From the NCBI GenBank assembly GCA_017619585.1, contig JAFZSA010000032.1:1-64000 (forward strand): a stretch of 64,000 bases of DNA. The letters run 5' to 3'. Every line of letters starts with the position of its first letter. Positions within the stretch are counted from its first letter, which is position 1. The notes under the pieces are model-generated. The model searched no databases, had not been told where the DNA came from, and saw only the letters and a program-made list of their open reading frames with translations. Of this stretch, positions 35,587-45,094 are shown piece after piece. This DNA comes from Bacteroidaceae bacterium. GTDB lineage: Bacteria > Bacteroidota > Bacteroidia > Bacteroidales > Bacteroidaceae. The position numbers and the translations under genes are program-made.

Positions 35587-36711
35587 ATGAAAATGAATTT
35601 GAAGTACATTACAGTTCTTGGCACAGTAGTTGCAAGCATTCTTTCTTCATGCAGCAACAATTCACAAAGACAGATGCCATCAGCCAACTTCGAGACAATG
35701 AAGGTTGCCACCAAGGATGTTACCATGAATACAAAATACAGTGCCACAATACGTGGACGACAGGATATCGACATTATGCCACAGGTTAGCGGAACCCTGA
35801 CCAAGCTCTGTGTGACAGAAGGTCAGGTTGTTAAGGCCGGTCAGCCTCTGTTCATCATTGACCAGGTTCCTTATCAGGCAGCACTGAACACTGCTTTGGC
35901 AGCATTAGAGTCTGCAAAGGCTCAGCTGGCAACCTCTCAGTTGGAGTACGACAGTAAGAAGCAGCTCTTTGAGCAGCATGTAGTCAGTGAGTTCGACATC
36001 CAGAAGGCCAACAACGCCCTTCAGACAGCCAAGGCTGTGTTAGCACAGTCACAGGCTCAGGTAGTTAATGCCCGCAACAACCTCAGCTATACAGTTGTCA
36101 AGAGTCCCTCAAACGGTATTGTCGGAACACTCCCCTACCGTCAGGGTGCTTTGGTTAGTCCCAGCATGGGTCAGCCCCTTACAACCGTCAGCGACAACAA
36201 TCAGATGTACGTTTACTTCTCTATCAACGAGGCTCAGTTGCTGAGCATGACTCGTGAGAGCGGTAGTGCAGAGGCTGCCATCAGCGCCATGCCAGAGATC
36301 AAGCTATTGCTTGTTGACGGCAGCGAATACAAGCACACCGGTAAGGTAGAGAGCGTAAGTGGTGTTGTTGACCGTACAACAGGTACCGTTCAGGTTCGTG
36401 CCGTCTTTGACAACCCCGAGAAATTGCTGCATAGTGGAAGCACAGGATATGTAGTTATTCCCACTATTTACAAAGACAAGATTGTAATCCCTGCAACAGC
36501 TACCGTACAGATTCAGGATAAATTCAAGGTCTATCTTGTTGACAAGAACAACATCGCACACGAGCAGCTTGTTGTTACTGAGCCACACACTAATGGCAAG
36601 GAATACGTGATTAAGGAAGGCTTGAAGGCCGGTGACATTATCGTAGCCGAAGGAGCAGGTATGCTGAAGGACGGCCAGAACGTCAAGCCAAACAAAGAGA
36701 ATCAAGAATAA
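35587..36711 (+). CDS. RND efflux periplasmic adaptor (AcrA/HlyD family)
   Basis: This 374-residue lipoprotein (lipobox 'SILSSC') bridges the inner-membrane pump and the outer-membrane channel. The lipoyl half-motif 'KLCVTEGQVVKAGQPLFIIDQVPY' is followed by a coiled-coil hairpin (about residues 95-150: 'ALAALESAKAQLATSQLEYDSK') and the second half 'ARNNLSYTVVKSPSNGIVG'. A beta-barrel domain and a membrane-proximal end ('LKAGDIIVAEGAGMLKDGQNV') follow. It is the first gene of a three-gene operon. The substrate is unknown. Confidence 0.95.
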   Translation: MKMNLKYITVLGTVVASILSSCSNNSQRQMPSANFETMKVATKDVTMNTKYSATIRGRQDIDIMPQVSGTLTKLCVTEGQVVKAGQPLFIIDQVPYQAALNTALAALESAKAQLATSQLEYDSKKQLFEQHVVSEFDIQKANNALQTAKAVLAQSQAQVVNARNNLSYTVVKSPSNGIVGTLPYRQGALVSPSMGQPLTTVSDNNQMYVYFSINEAQLLSMTRESGSAEAAISAMPEIKLLLVDGSEYKHTGKVESVSGVVDRTTGTVQVRAVFDNPEKLLHSGSTGYVVIPTIYKDKIVIPATATVQIQDKFKVYLVDKNNIAHEQLVVTEPHTNGKEYVIKEGLKAGDIIVAEGAGMLKDGQNVKPNKENQE

Positions 36712-36769
36712 GAAAAACAAAAGACAAACTCTTAACTCTTAATTCTCAACTCTTAATTAAGACAAAGCA

Positions 36770-39700
36770 ATGAAAGGAAATATATTTATCAAGAGACCGG
36801 TAATGGCCATTTCTATAGCCATTATGATTCTATTGGTGGGTGCAATATCCTACACCTCCCTTCCTTTGGAGCAGTACCCTGATATTGCTCCTCCAACCGT
36901 ATCCGTTAGCGCCACATACACAGGTGCCAGCGCAGATGCTGTAATGAAAGCCGTTATCCAGCCTTTGGAGGAGGGTATCAACGGTGTAGAGAATATGTTG
37001 TATATGAGCAGTACGGCTACCAATGCCGGCTCTGCCACCATAAACGTTGTCTTCAAGCAGGGTACAGATCCTGATATGGCTGCCGTAAACGTTCAGAACC
37101 GTGTAAGCCGCGTACAAGGTCTGCTGCCACAGGAGGTTACCCGAATCGGTGTATCCACAACCAAGAGACAGACATCATTCCTGCAGATTGACTGTCTTGC
37201 CAGCGAAGACGGAACATACGACGAGGATTTCATCTCAAACTACCTTGACATCAACGTCCTTCCCCAGATCAAGCGTGTAGAGGGTGTAGGTGACGTTATG
37301 CTGTTGGGTGGAACATACTCACTACGTATTTGGATGAAGCCTGAACTGATGGCTCAGTATGGTGTCGTACCTGACGATATCACTTCAGCTATGGCAGAAC
37401 AGAACCTTGAATCTCCTGCCGGTCAGTTAGGTGAAAAACCCGTCAACGGCTCACACGGTGACGGTATAGACAACTACTACCAATACACCCTGAAGTACAA
37501 GGGACGTCTGAAAGAGCTTTCTGAATTCGAGGATATTGTCATCCGTGCCAATGCAGACGGTACCATCCTGCGACTGAAGGATATTGCCGATGTAGAGCTG
37601 GGTGCTATCAACTATTCATTCCACGGCGAGGCTAATGGTCATCCTGGTGTTACCTTCCTCTGTTTCCAGTTGGCAGGAGCTAATGCAAAGGAAACCAACG
37701 ACCGTGTAAGCGCCAAGCTTGACGAATTAAGCAAAGACCTGCCAAAGGGTATGAAGTTCATAAAGATGATGTCCAGCAACGACTTCCTCATGGCATCTAT
37801 TGCCAATGTAGAGGAGACATTGTTCGTGGCCATCTTCCTAGTGGTCTTGGTGGTTTACTTCTTCCTACAGGACTTCAGGGCTACCATCATCCCCTCTATT
37901 TCAATCATCGTATCATTGGTAGGAACCTTTGCATGTCTTGCATTAGCCGGATTTACGCTTAACCTGCTAACATTGTTTGCTCTTGTGCTTGCTATTGGTA
38001 CGGTGGTGGACGATGCCATTGTGGTGGTTGAAGCTGTCCAGGCCAAGTTCGATGCCGGATATACCAGCCCCTATCAAGCTACCAAGGATGCCATGAGCGA
38101 TGTTACAATGGCCGTTATCTCTTGTACCTTTGTGTTTATGGCAGTGTTCATCCCTGTTAGTTTTACAGGTGGTACAGCAGGTATCTTCTATACCCAGTTT
38201 GGTGTAACTCTGGCAACTGCCGTTGGTCTGTCATGTGTCAGCGCCTTGGTACTCTGCCCTGCCCTCTGTGCTATGATGATGCGTCCCGCCAGCGAGGAAC
38301 GTCGCAAGGGTTTCTTCGGAGCTATCAACTACCGTACACGTCTGGCTTACGAAGCTACCTACTCAGCCATGATGGAGAAATACGCCAACATACTACGCAG
38401 AATGGTTTCACGCAAGGTTAGATATTACGTCAGCTTTGGAGCCTTGGCAGTAGCTATTGTAGGCGTGCTTTTCTTTGCAGGTCATCTGCCAGGTGGTTTG
38501 GTGCCCAGCGAGGACCAGGGTGTCTGCATGATGAACGTCAGCGCTGTTCCTGGTAGCAACGTAGCATCTACCTACAAGGTACTGAACAAGGCACAGAAGA
38601 TTATCGAGGAAGTACCCGAGGTAAAGGAATACACCAAGGTGGCCGGATACGGATTCATGTCTGGTCAGGGTACATCTTACGGTATGTCTGTTATCCGTAT
38701 GAAGCCTTGGGGAGAGCGTCAGTACGGATTAGGATTCGGATTTGTAACCCTTGCCGTCGTTGCCTTCGTCGTTGCCTTGATAGTATTCATCCGCAGTCTG
38801 TTCAACAAGAAGAAGATTGGCAAAAAAGCTATCGCCTTTGCCTGCATAACAGCACTCACGGCTGTGGCACTCATGAATTATCATCCTTTGGATAATATGA
38901 TGAGCACCAGTACCATGGTGGCAAATGCCAAACTGAATGCTCGCCTTCTGAAGGAAATTCCAGAGGCTCAGTGCTTTGTATTCGAACCTGGTATGATTCC
39001 CGGTTATGGTATGGGATCTATCGAGCTGCAGTTGCAGGACAAGACTGGTACAGCTGACAAGGAGGTATTCTTCAACTATACCAAGCAATTCATAGCCAAG
39101 TTGAGCGAACACCCCGAGGTAGGACGTTGTATCACTACCTACGAGCGTAATTTCCCCCAGTTCCAGGTTGATGTTGATGCTGCACAGTGCAAGCGTGCCG
39201 GTATCTCTCCCACCACAGTACTGAACGCATTGGCAAGCTATTGTGGTGGTTCATACATCAGCAACATGAACCAGTTCAGCAAGGTATATCGTGTGATGCT
39301 GCAGAGCAATCCTCAGGCCAGAACCACAGAGGATGACCTCAACAATATGTTCATCCGCAACCAAGGCAAGATGGCTCCACTCAGCCAGTTCGTTACGCTG
39401 AAGCCCATCCTTGGTCCCGAGATTGACAACCGATTCAACCTCTTCAGTTCTATCTCTGTGAACGTTGCTCCTAACACTGGTATCAGTAACACAGAGGTAA
39501 TGAAGGTCATCGAACAGGTGCACAAGGAGGTCTTCCCCGAAGGCTATAGCTACGAGTACGGTGGTATGGCACGTGAGGAGGCACAGACCATAGGCAGCTA
39601 TGACACTTACCTCACCTATGCCATCTGTGTGATACTGATATTCCTGATTCTGAGCTGTCTGTATGAGAGCTTCCTGATTCCCTTTGCCGTTATCCTCTCT

Positions 39701-40258
39701 GTTCCTGCCGGTCTGATGGGAACCTACGGATTTGCATGGCTTTGGAACGCTGGCTTCAACTGGACAATCACCATGAACGGACAGGCAATGCCTATAGGAC
39801 GTCTGTTGTTCTTGGGTCAGATTGAAAACAACATCTACCTGCAGACAGGTGTGATTATGTTGATTGGTCTGTTGGCCAAGACAGCCATTCTGATTACTGA
39901 ATTCGCCCTGGAGCGCCGTCGTAAGGGAATGGGTATTGTAGAGGCCGCCTATGCAGCTGCCGAGGCTCGTCTCCGTCCTATCCTCATGACCGTTCTGACC
40001 ATGATCTTCGGTATGATTCCCCTGGTATTCGCCACAGGAGCCGGAGCCAATGGTAACCGTACCATCGGTATTGGTGTAATTGGCGGTATGACGGTAGGTA
40101 CACTGGCCATCCTGTTTACCGTACCTCTATTCTTCATCATTTTCGAATACCTCCAGGAGCGTATCCGTCCCGTTATGGTTGAAGAGGCCGACCAGCAGTT
40201 CCTGAAAGAGCGTGAGCGTTCACTCAGAGAGAAGGAAGAAGCTAACAAGAACAAATAA
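36770..40258 (+). CDS. RND efflux pump (AcrB/HAE-1 family) with two-helix insert
   Basis: This 1162-residue proton-driven drug or hydrophobe exporter is about 110 residues longer than AcrB. Typical features are the N-terminal 'FIKRPVMAISIAIMILLVG', the paired Asp in 'GTVVDDAIVVVEAV' (TM4) and 'GLLAKTAILITEFA' near the end. Unusually, around residues 650-705 in the periplasmic porter region, just after 'MKPWGERQ', two hydrophobic segments occur ('FVTLAVVAFVVALIVFI' and 'AIAFACITALTAVAL') separated by 'RSLFNKKKIGKK'. They look like an inserted transmembrane hairpin or two helices with a cytoplasm-facing basic loop. The gene follows the adaptor by 58 bases, the gap holding a TTAACTCTTAATTCTC repeat. 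Confidence 0.95.
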   Translation: MKGNIFIKRPVMAISIAIMILLVGAISYTSLPLEQYPDIAPPTVSVSATYTGASADAVMKAVIQPLEEGINGVENMLYMSSTATNAGSATINVVFKQGTDPDMAAVNVQNRVSRVQGLLPQEVTRIGVSTTKRQTSFLQIDCLASEDGTYDEDFISNYLDINVLPQIKRVEGVGDVMLLGGTYSLRIWMKPELMAQYGVVPDDITSAMAEQNLESPAGQLGEKPVNGSHGDGIDNYYQYTLKYKGRLKELSEFEDIVIRANADGTILRLKDIADVELGAINYSFHGEANGHPGVTFLCFQLAGANAKETNDRVSAKLDELSKDLPKGMKFIKMMSSNDFLMASIANVEETLFVAIFLVVLVVYFFLQDFRATIIPSISIIVSLVGTFACLALAGFTLNLLTLFALVLAIGTVVDDAIVVVEAVQAKFDAGYTSPYQATKDAMSDVTMAVISCTFVFMAVFIPVSFTGGTAGIFYTQFGVTLATAVGLSCVSALVLCPALCAMMMRPASEERRKGFFGAINYRTRLAYEATYSAMMEKYANILRRMVSRKVRYYVSFGALAVAIVGVLFFAGHLPGGLVPSEDQGVCMMNVSAVPGSNVASTYKVLNKAQKIIEEVPEVKEYTKVAGYGFMSGQGTSYGMSVIRMKPWGERQYGLGFGFVTLAVVAFVVALIVFIRSLFNKKKIGKKAIAFACITALTAVALMNYHPLDNMMSTSTMVANAKLNARLLKEIPEAQCFVFEPGMIPGYGMGSIELQLQDKTGTADKEVFFNYTKQFIAKLSEHPEVGRCITTYERNFPQFQVDVDAAQCKRAGISPTTVLNALASYCGGSYISNMNQFSKVYRVMLQSNPQARTTEDDLNNMFIRNQGKMAPLSQFVTLKPILGPEIDNRFNLFSSISVNVAPNTGISNTEVMKVIEQVHKEVFPEGYSYEYGGMAREEAQTIGSYDTYLTYAICVILIFLILSCLYESFLIPFAVILSVPAGLMGTYGFAWLWNAGFNWTITMNGQAMPIGRLLFLGQIENNIYLQTGVIMLIGLLAKTAILITEFALERRRKGMGIVEAAYAAAEARLRPILMTVLTMIFGMIPLVFATGAGANGNRTIGIGVIGGMTVGTLAILFTVPLFFIIFEYLQERIRPVMVEEADQQFLKERERSLREKEEANKNK

Positions 40259-40279
40259 TATTCACGTATAGAATTCATT

Positions 40280-41665
40280 ATGCGAACATCAAATATTCTG
40301 AAAGTAGCATTGGCAACCGCTCTTCTGAGCAGTTGCTCGCTATTCAAAAACTATGAACGTCCTGCCGGCATCAACACCGATGGTATCTATGGCAATGCCC
40401 AGAGCGGTGACGAAAAGGGGCTGGGCGATGTGCAGTGGCGCGACATCTTTACTGACCCACAGCTGCAGGCCCTCATAGAGAAAGGCTTGGCAAACAACAC
40501 AGACATGAAGAATGCCGACCTCAAGATTCAGGAGGTTCAGTATGCTCTGAAGTGTGCCAAACTGGCCTACTTCCCCAGCATCTACTTCAACCCCAGCGGT
40601 ACGGTCAGTCGTCCTTGGGATCCATATGACCGCAAGGACTATAGCACCAGCACCACCTACAGCCTGCCTGCTACTATGAGTTGGCAGATTGGTAGCCTGG
40701 GAGCCCTGCGCAACTCCAAGAAGAAGGCCGAGGTGAACGTAGAGCAACTCAAGAATGCCAAGCAGGCCGTACAGGCAGCTCTGGTAGCTAACATCGCCTC
40801 TATGTACTACACACTTTCATCTCTGGACGAGCAGTTGGCGCTGACTAAGACCACTCGCGACAACTGGGGCAAGTACCTGGATATGGAAAAGAAGCTGATG
40901 GATGCCGGTCAGACCAACCTTGCTGCCGTTGCAAGCATCGAGGCTACCTACTATAGCATCAGCACCAGCGTTGTGGCATTAGAGGACAATATCAAGCTGA
41001 TAGAGAACTCATTGGGTACTATCCTGGGCGAGACAGCCGGTCACATCAGTCGTGGTGCCCTCAGCACCTTCCAGACCCCTGCCATCCTTACAACAGGTGC
41101 TCCTATCAGCATTCTGTCACGTCGTCCCGATGTCAAGGCAGCCGAGTTGGAATTGGCAAGTGCCTTCTACGATAAGAACATTGCTGCCAGCCAGTTCTAT
41201 CCCTCTCTGAATATCAGCTCAACAGGCCAGTTCACCAATGCCCTTGCCGGTGGTGCCATCAATCCCGGCATCATGATTGGCAACGTGGTAGCCAACCTTT
41301 CACAGCCTATCTTCTCAAACGGCAGAATCCGTGCCCAGTACAAGATTTCAAAGGCTGAGATGGAGGTCGCTACCAACAACTTCAAGCAGGCCGTTATAGC
41401 TGCCGGCAACGAGGTCAACACCGCTATGGTAGAACTGAAGGGAGCCGAGGACCAGAAGGAACTCATAGGACAGCAGGTTGTAGCATTAGAGAAAGCCCTT
41501 GATGCTACACAGAAACTCTATGCCCTTAGCAGCACCAACTATCTGAACGTCATCACGGCTCAGAACTCACTGCTCTCTGCCCAGATGAGTCAGATAAAGA
41601 ACCGCATGGATGCTATCAACGCCACCATCGACCTGTATCAGGCCCTCGGTGGTGGCGCTGAATAG
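40280..41665 (+). CDS. RND outer membrane channel (TolC/OprM, NodT family)
   Basis: This 461-residue lipoprotein (lipobox 'LLSSCSLF') is the exit duct of the efflux system. Both halves show the internal repeat of the family: 'LIEKGLANNTDMKNADLKIQEVQYALK' and 'AAELELASAFYDKNIAASQFYPSLNIS', followed by 'LSQPIFSNGRIRAQYKISKAEME'. The last helix-rich stretch 'NYLNVITAQNSLLSAQMSQIKNRMDAINA' is typical. It starts 21 bases after the pump gene. Confidence 0.95.
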   Translation: MRTSNILKVALATALLSSCSLFKNYERPAGINTDGIYGNAQSGDEKGLGDVQWRDIFTDPQLQALIEKGLANNTDMKNADLKIQEVQYALKCAKLAYFPSIYFNPSGTVSRPWDPYDRKDYSTSTTYSLPATMSWQIGSLGALRNSKKKAEVNVEQLKNAKQAVQAALVANIASMYYTLSSLDEQLALTKTTRDNWGKYLDMEKKLMDAGQTNLAAVASIEATYYSISTSVVALEDNIKLIENSLGTILGETAGHISRGALSTFQTPAILTTGAPISILSRRPDVKAAELELASAFYDKNIAASQFYPSLNISSTGQFTNALAGGAINPGIMIGNVVANLSQPIFSNGRIRAQYKISKAEMEVATNNFKQAVIAAGNEVNTAMVELKGAEDQKELIGQQVVALEKALDATQKLYALSSTNYLNVITAQNSLLSAQMSQIKNRMDAINATIDLYQALGGGAE

Positions 41666-41732
41666 CGCACCACATCCCTGCGCACACACCTGAAAAACTT
41701 TGTCAAACCTTTTATTTAAACTAAATAATATT

Positions 41733-44700
41733 ATGAGAAAACTCAACTTATCGATCCTGATGCTATGCTGTTCCCTCGTGGGAATGGCAGAACCTGTTGG
41801 CAGACAGACTGCGCTCTACACAGCCCAGTCCTATATGATGTCAAAAGGCAAACACATCAACACAGCCCAGAAGCCTTTCAGAGCTGCACGCAAGACGGCA
41901 TCTGCCCAAACCGAGGAGGAGGCATACTACTATGTCTTCAATGCAGGCAACAATGGCGGTTATGTCATTGTGTCCGGCGATGACCGCGTAGAACCTATTC
42001 TGGGATATGTGGAGCAAGGTTCCTTCGATCCCGATCAGATTCCCGACAATATGCGTGCGTGGCTTGAAGGATATGAGGAGGAGATCAAGTACGTCATTGA
42101 CAATGACCTGAAACCCAGCTCTCCAGCACTCAGAAGACGCGGCAAGGTTATCAACACCAAGCACAGCATCCCTGAGATTCTGACAACACGCTGGAACCAG
42201 AATCTCCCCTACAACCTGACCATCGAGAAGTACTACAAGGAGGATGGCTCCCTAGCACGCCCTGCCACAGGTTGTATTGCTACGGCATGGGCACAGGTAA
42301 TCAACTTCCACAAGTACCCTAACGAGATTAAGGTAGACATTCCTGCCTTCAGCAAGACCTATACCCTGAAGGACGGCACCAAGAAGACTGTAACATTCCC
42401 GGCAGTACCACGCGGTTCCAAGATTGACTGGGACAACATGCAGGACACCTATAGCTGCAGCGAGAGCCATGCCCACACTGCTGCAGATACTGCCGTTGCC
42501 AACCTGATGCGTTACTGTGGTCAGGCTGTAAAGATGGGCTACGGACCATCCTCAGGTGCAAACTGGAAGGCTCCCGATGTCATCAAGTACTTCGGTTTTG
42601 ACACCAGCGGCTATAGGGCCGGACGTGACCAGTATAGCATAGACGAATGGCAAGATCTTATTTACAACGAGATAGCAGCCGGCTATCCCGTACCTTTCAG
42701 CGGCAGTAAGCTCAGTGGCGGACATGCCTTTGTGCTGGACGGATTTGATGGCGAGCAGCTCTTCCACGTCAACTGGGGTTGGGGTGGCGGAAGCAACGGC
42801 TGGTTCCTGATTGGCGTGCTCAACTCGGGCGACAACAGCGGCATCGGTGCTGCCAGCGGTAGTGGCGGTTATGCCAGAGGCCAGGCTGCAGTAATCGGGT
42901 TGCGCCGTCCCAGTAACAACAGGGAGAACAGTTACCTTACCATCAGTGACGTTGCAGTCACCAACACAACTATCAGAGCCGTGTTTACAAACGAGACAGG
43001 TACTACTGGCAGATTCCACGTAGGACTCCTGAAACTTGATGACGATGGCGAGTTCTCGCTGGTAGGCAACAAGCAAAGTATTACTAATATGGCCGACGGA
43101 GCTTCTCAGACCAAGACTTTCTATGTTTCCGGAAAACTGACTGAAGGAACCTACAAACTCACCCTTGCCAGCAAACCCCAATCAAGCGAGGAGTGGAAAC
43201 CACTCTACAACATGCGCGACCGCTACATAGAGGCTATTGTTGATGCGGAAGGTAAATCTACCCTACGTCTTGTAGAACCCGTTTACAACATCAGCATAGA
43301 CACTATCACCTTCCCAGGCACCCATATTGTGGGTAAGGAGCAGGAGATTGTTGTTAAGTTCCGCAACAATGCCGATGAGTACTACAAGGATGTCTATCTC
43401 TTTGCCAGCAAGACAAACACCAAGGTCTATACCGAGAATCTTGCCCGTGTGGCCGTACGAAAGGGTGAGTGTGCCGAGTTCTCATTCTACTATACCCCCG
43501 AGGAGACCGGAACCTATAACCTATGGTTCTGTTCAGACAAAAACGGAAATAATGTTATAGGACAAGGCACTATGGAGGTGATAACAGAGGCAGAAGCCAC
43601 CAAGGCAAACCTTTCCATCAGCTACTCCGTTGTCAACGGTGCCAATAACGTCGCCTATGGCAAGCAGCTCTATGCTAAGGCCACCATCACGAACAAAGGC
43701 ACAACGGATTATAACGGAGGCGTCAAGATTCAGCTCTGGAAACAGAAGGTTGGCACCAGTACAGCCACCAGCGGATCAAGCAGCATGTATAACGTAGAGA
43801 TACCCAAGGGCAAGTCTGTTACCGTGGATGTCTTCTTCGACAACATAGGCTCAGACATCATCTGCCATCTGAAGGCCATGTATAGCAATCAAGAAGGAAC
43901 GCTTACTGGCGGAGGAACCTTTGATTACAAATGCCAAATGTCAGACGGTGTCCTCAGCTGGAAGACAGACGGAACCGTTTCCGGCAAGGCAAACACCACC
44001 AGCATGACAACGGCTACCAATATCTGTGGCGTTCTGGCCAACTGCAGCGCCAAGATCAATCGCATGACGCCCAACAGATCTAACCCCAATGTCATCTACG
44101 CCTTTGCAGAAGGCATGACCGTACCTGCAAGCCTTGACACCTGCAATGCCGTTAGCGGCAACCATGCCAAGCGTATCAGAATGGTCAACGACAAACCCTA
44201 CTTCATCCCTGTAAGTTTCCAGGCAGACAGTGCCTCCTTCACCTATACATTCCCACTGACAGAGAAAGGTACCGGCTGGCATGCCCTGACCCTGCCATTC
44301 CAGGCAGACAGCGTCTATGTTGACAGTATCCCCGTTGCCCTTAACGACTGCCTGAAGCACTTCTGGATTTACGAATTCTCTGCTCAGGGAGCCAATGGCG
44401 AGGTTATCCTTACACCTGTCACAGAGCTAAGGTCAGCAACGCCTTACATCATAGCGGCAGACTCCACCATGGCAGGACGCTCAATAGAGTTCCGAGGCGT
44501 TGACGTTCCCTTCTACAAGTCGGGTAGCGACAAGATGGTCATCTCTTCTCCCGCCTTCCTGTTCCATGGTCTCACTTTGATTCCAACAGTCAGCAACTGC
44601 TATGTTCTGAACGATGAGGGTACAGCCTTCCAGTACACCACAGCAAAGAAAACTATGAAACCGCTGACCTCCTACTTCACCACCAATCTTTCTGACGAGG

Positions 44701-44924
44701 AACGTCCCGCCAGCATAGAACTCCCCAATCTGGAGGAGTTGAAGAACCAGCTGTCAGAACAAGAGGATGCAATTAGAAGCCTCACCCCAACCCTCTCCAA
44801 AGGCGAGGGAGCAATATACGACCTCAGTGGCCGTAAACTTGTCAACTCGTCAACTCGTCAACTTGTCAACTCCTTAAAGAAGGGTCATTACATCATTGAC
44901 GGCAAGAAAGTGCTGATTAAGTAA
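41733..44924 (+). CDS. Secreted C10 family cysteine protease
   Basis: This 1063-residue protein starts with a signal peptide ('LSILMLCCSLVGMAEP') and a propeptide ('AYYYVFNAGNNGGYVIVSGDDRVEPILGYVEQG', the C10 inhibitor prodomain). The catalytic Cys is C181 in 'ATGCIATAWAQV', and the His is H331 in 'SGGHAFVLDGF', followed by 'NWGWGGGSNGW'. Streptopain and prtT-like proteases share this layout. About 600 C-terminal residues contain immunoglobulin-like domains. The tail 'GAIYDLSGRKL...KKGHYIIDGKKVLIK' is interrupted by 'VNSSTRQLVNS', the translation of a TCAACTCG-type tandem repeat. I chose ATG 41733 over the TTG at 41700. Confidence 0.92.
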   Translation: MRKLNLSILMLCCSLVGMAEPVGRQTALYTAQSYMMSKGKHINTAQKPFRAARKTASAQTEEEAYYYVFNAGNNGGYVIVSGDDRVEPILGYVEQGSFDPDQIPDNMRAWLEGYEEEIKYVIDNDLKPSSPALRRRGKVINTKHSIPEILTTRWNQNLPYNLTIEKYYKEDGSLARPATGCIATAWAQVINFHKYPNEIKVDIPAFSKTYTLKDGTKKTVTFPAVPRGSKIDWDNMQDTYSCSESHAHTAADTAVANLMRYCGQAVKMGYGPSSGANWKAPDVIKYFGFDTSGYRAGRDQYSIDEWQDLIYNEIAAGYPVPFSGSKLSGGHAFVLDGFDGEQLFHVNWGWGGGSNGWFLIGVLNSGDNSGIGAASGSGGYARGQAAVIGLRRPSNNRENSYLTISDVAVTNTTIRAVFTNETGTTGRFHVGLLKLDDDGEFSLVGNKQSITNMADGASQTKTFYVSGKLTEGTYKLTLASKPQSSEEWKPLYNMRDRYIEAIVDAEGKSTLRLVEPVYNISIDTITFPGTHIVGKEQEIVVKFRNNADEYYKDVYLFASKTNTKVYTENLARVAVRKGECAEFSFYYTPEETGTYNLWFCSDKNGNNVIGQGTMEVITEAEATKANLSISYSVVNGANNVAYGKQLYAKATITNKGTTDYNGGVKIQLWKQKVGTSTATSGSSSMYNVEIPKGKSVTVDVFFDNIGSDIICHLKAMYSNQEGTLTGGGTFDYKCQMSDGVLSWKTDGTVSGKANTTSMTTATNICGVLANCSAKINRMTPNRSNPNVIYAFAEGMTVPASLDTCNAVSGNHAKRIRMVNDKPYFIPVSFQADSASFTYTFPLTEKGTGWHALTLPFQADSVYVDSIPVALNDCLKHFWIYEFSAQGANGEVILTPVTELRSATPYIIAADSTMAGRSIEFRGVDVPFYKSGSDKMVISSPAFLFHGLTLIPTVSNCYVLNDEGTAFQYTTAKKTMKPLTSYFTTNLSDEERPASIELPNLEELKNQLSEQEDAIRSLTPTLSKGEGAIYDLSGRKLVNSSTRQLVNSLKKGHYIIDGKKVLIK
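44791..44809. repeat. In-frame REP-type palindrome in C10 protease gene
   Basis: CCCTCTCC-AAA-GGCGAGGG, preceded by CTCACCCCAA, encodes 'LTPTLSKGEG' just before the C-terminal tail. Related to the intergenic palindrome at 25243. Confidence 0.7.
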
Positions 44925-44947
44925 GAGAAACATCACCTATATCCTTG

Positions 44948-44984
44948 CAGGCCTGCTCTCCATCCCGGAAGGCGGGCCTGTTTG
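44948..44984 (+). terminator. Possible terminator after C10 protease gene
   Basis: CAGGCCTGC (44948-44956) pairs with GCGGGCCTG (44972-44980) with one G-T pair; only a short TTTGTT follows. Confidence 0.5.
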
Positions 44985-45036
44985 TTATGCCTCACCATGA
45001 CAAGGATGTTAAGGACAATTAATAATGTATAGAGGA

Positions 45037-45068
45037 TTTGCAGGATTATTGGATTATTCATATCTTTG
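45037..45068 (+). promoter_or_regulatory. Promoter of the GH20 pair
   Basis: TTTG (45037-45040), 20-bp spacer and TATCTTTG (45061-45068) give a full match to the Bacteroidetes promoter. ATG 45095 follows. Confidence 0.8.
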
Positions 45069-45094
45069 CGCCTGTTAACAAATTAAATAAGACA

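Noticed and set aside
41094..41466. Possible regulator gene near the efflux operon
   Set aside because: Only minus-strand shadow frames exist there; no helix-turn-helix gene is found beside the RND operon in this window.
42552..43181. 209-residue minus-strand frame inside the C10 protease gene
   Set aside because: It overlaps the catalytic His region of a clear protease gene and shows no family motif.
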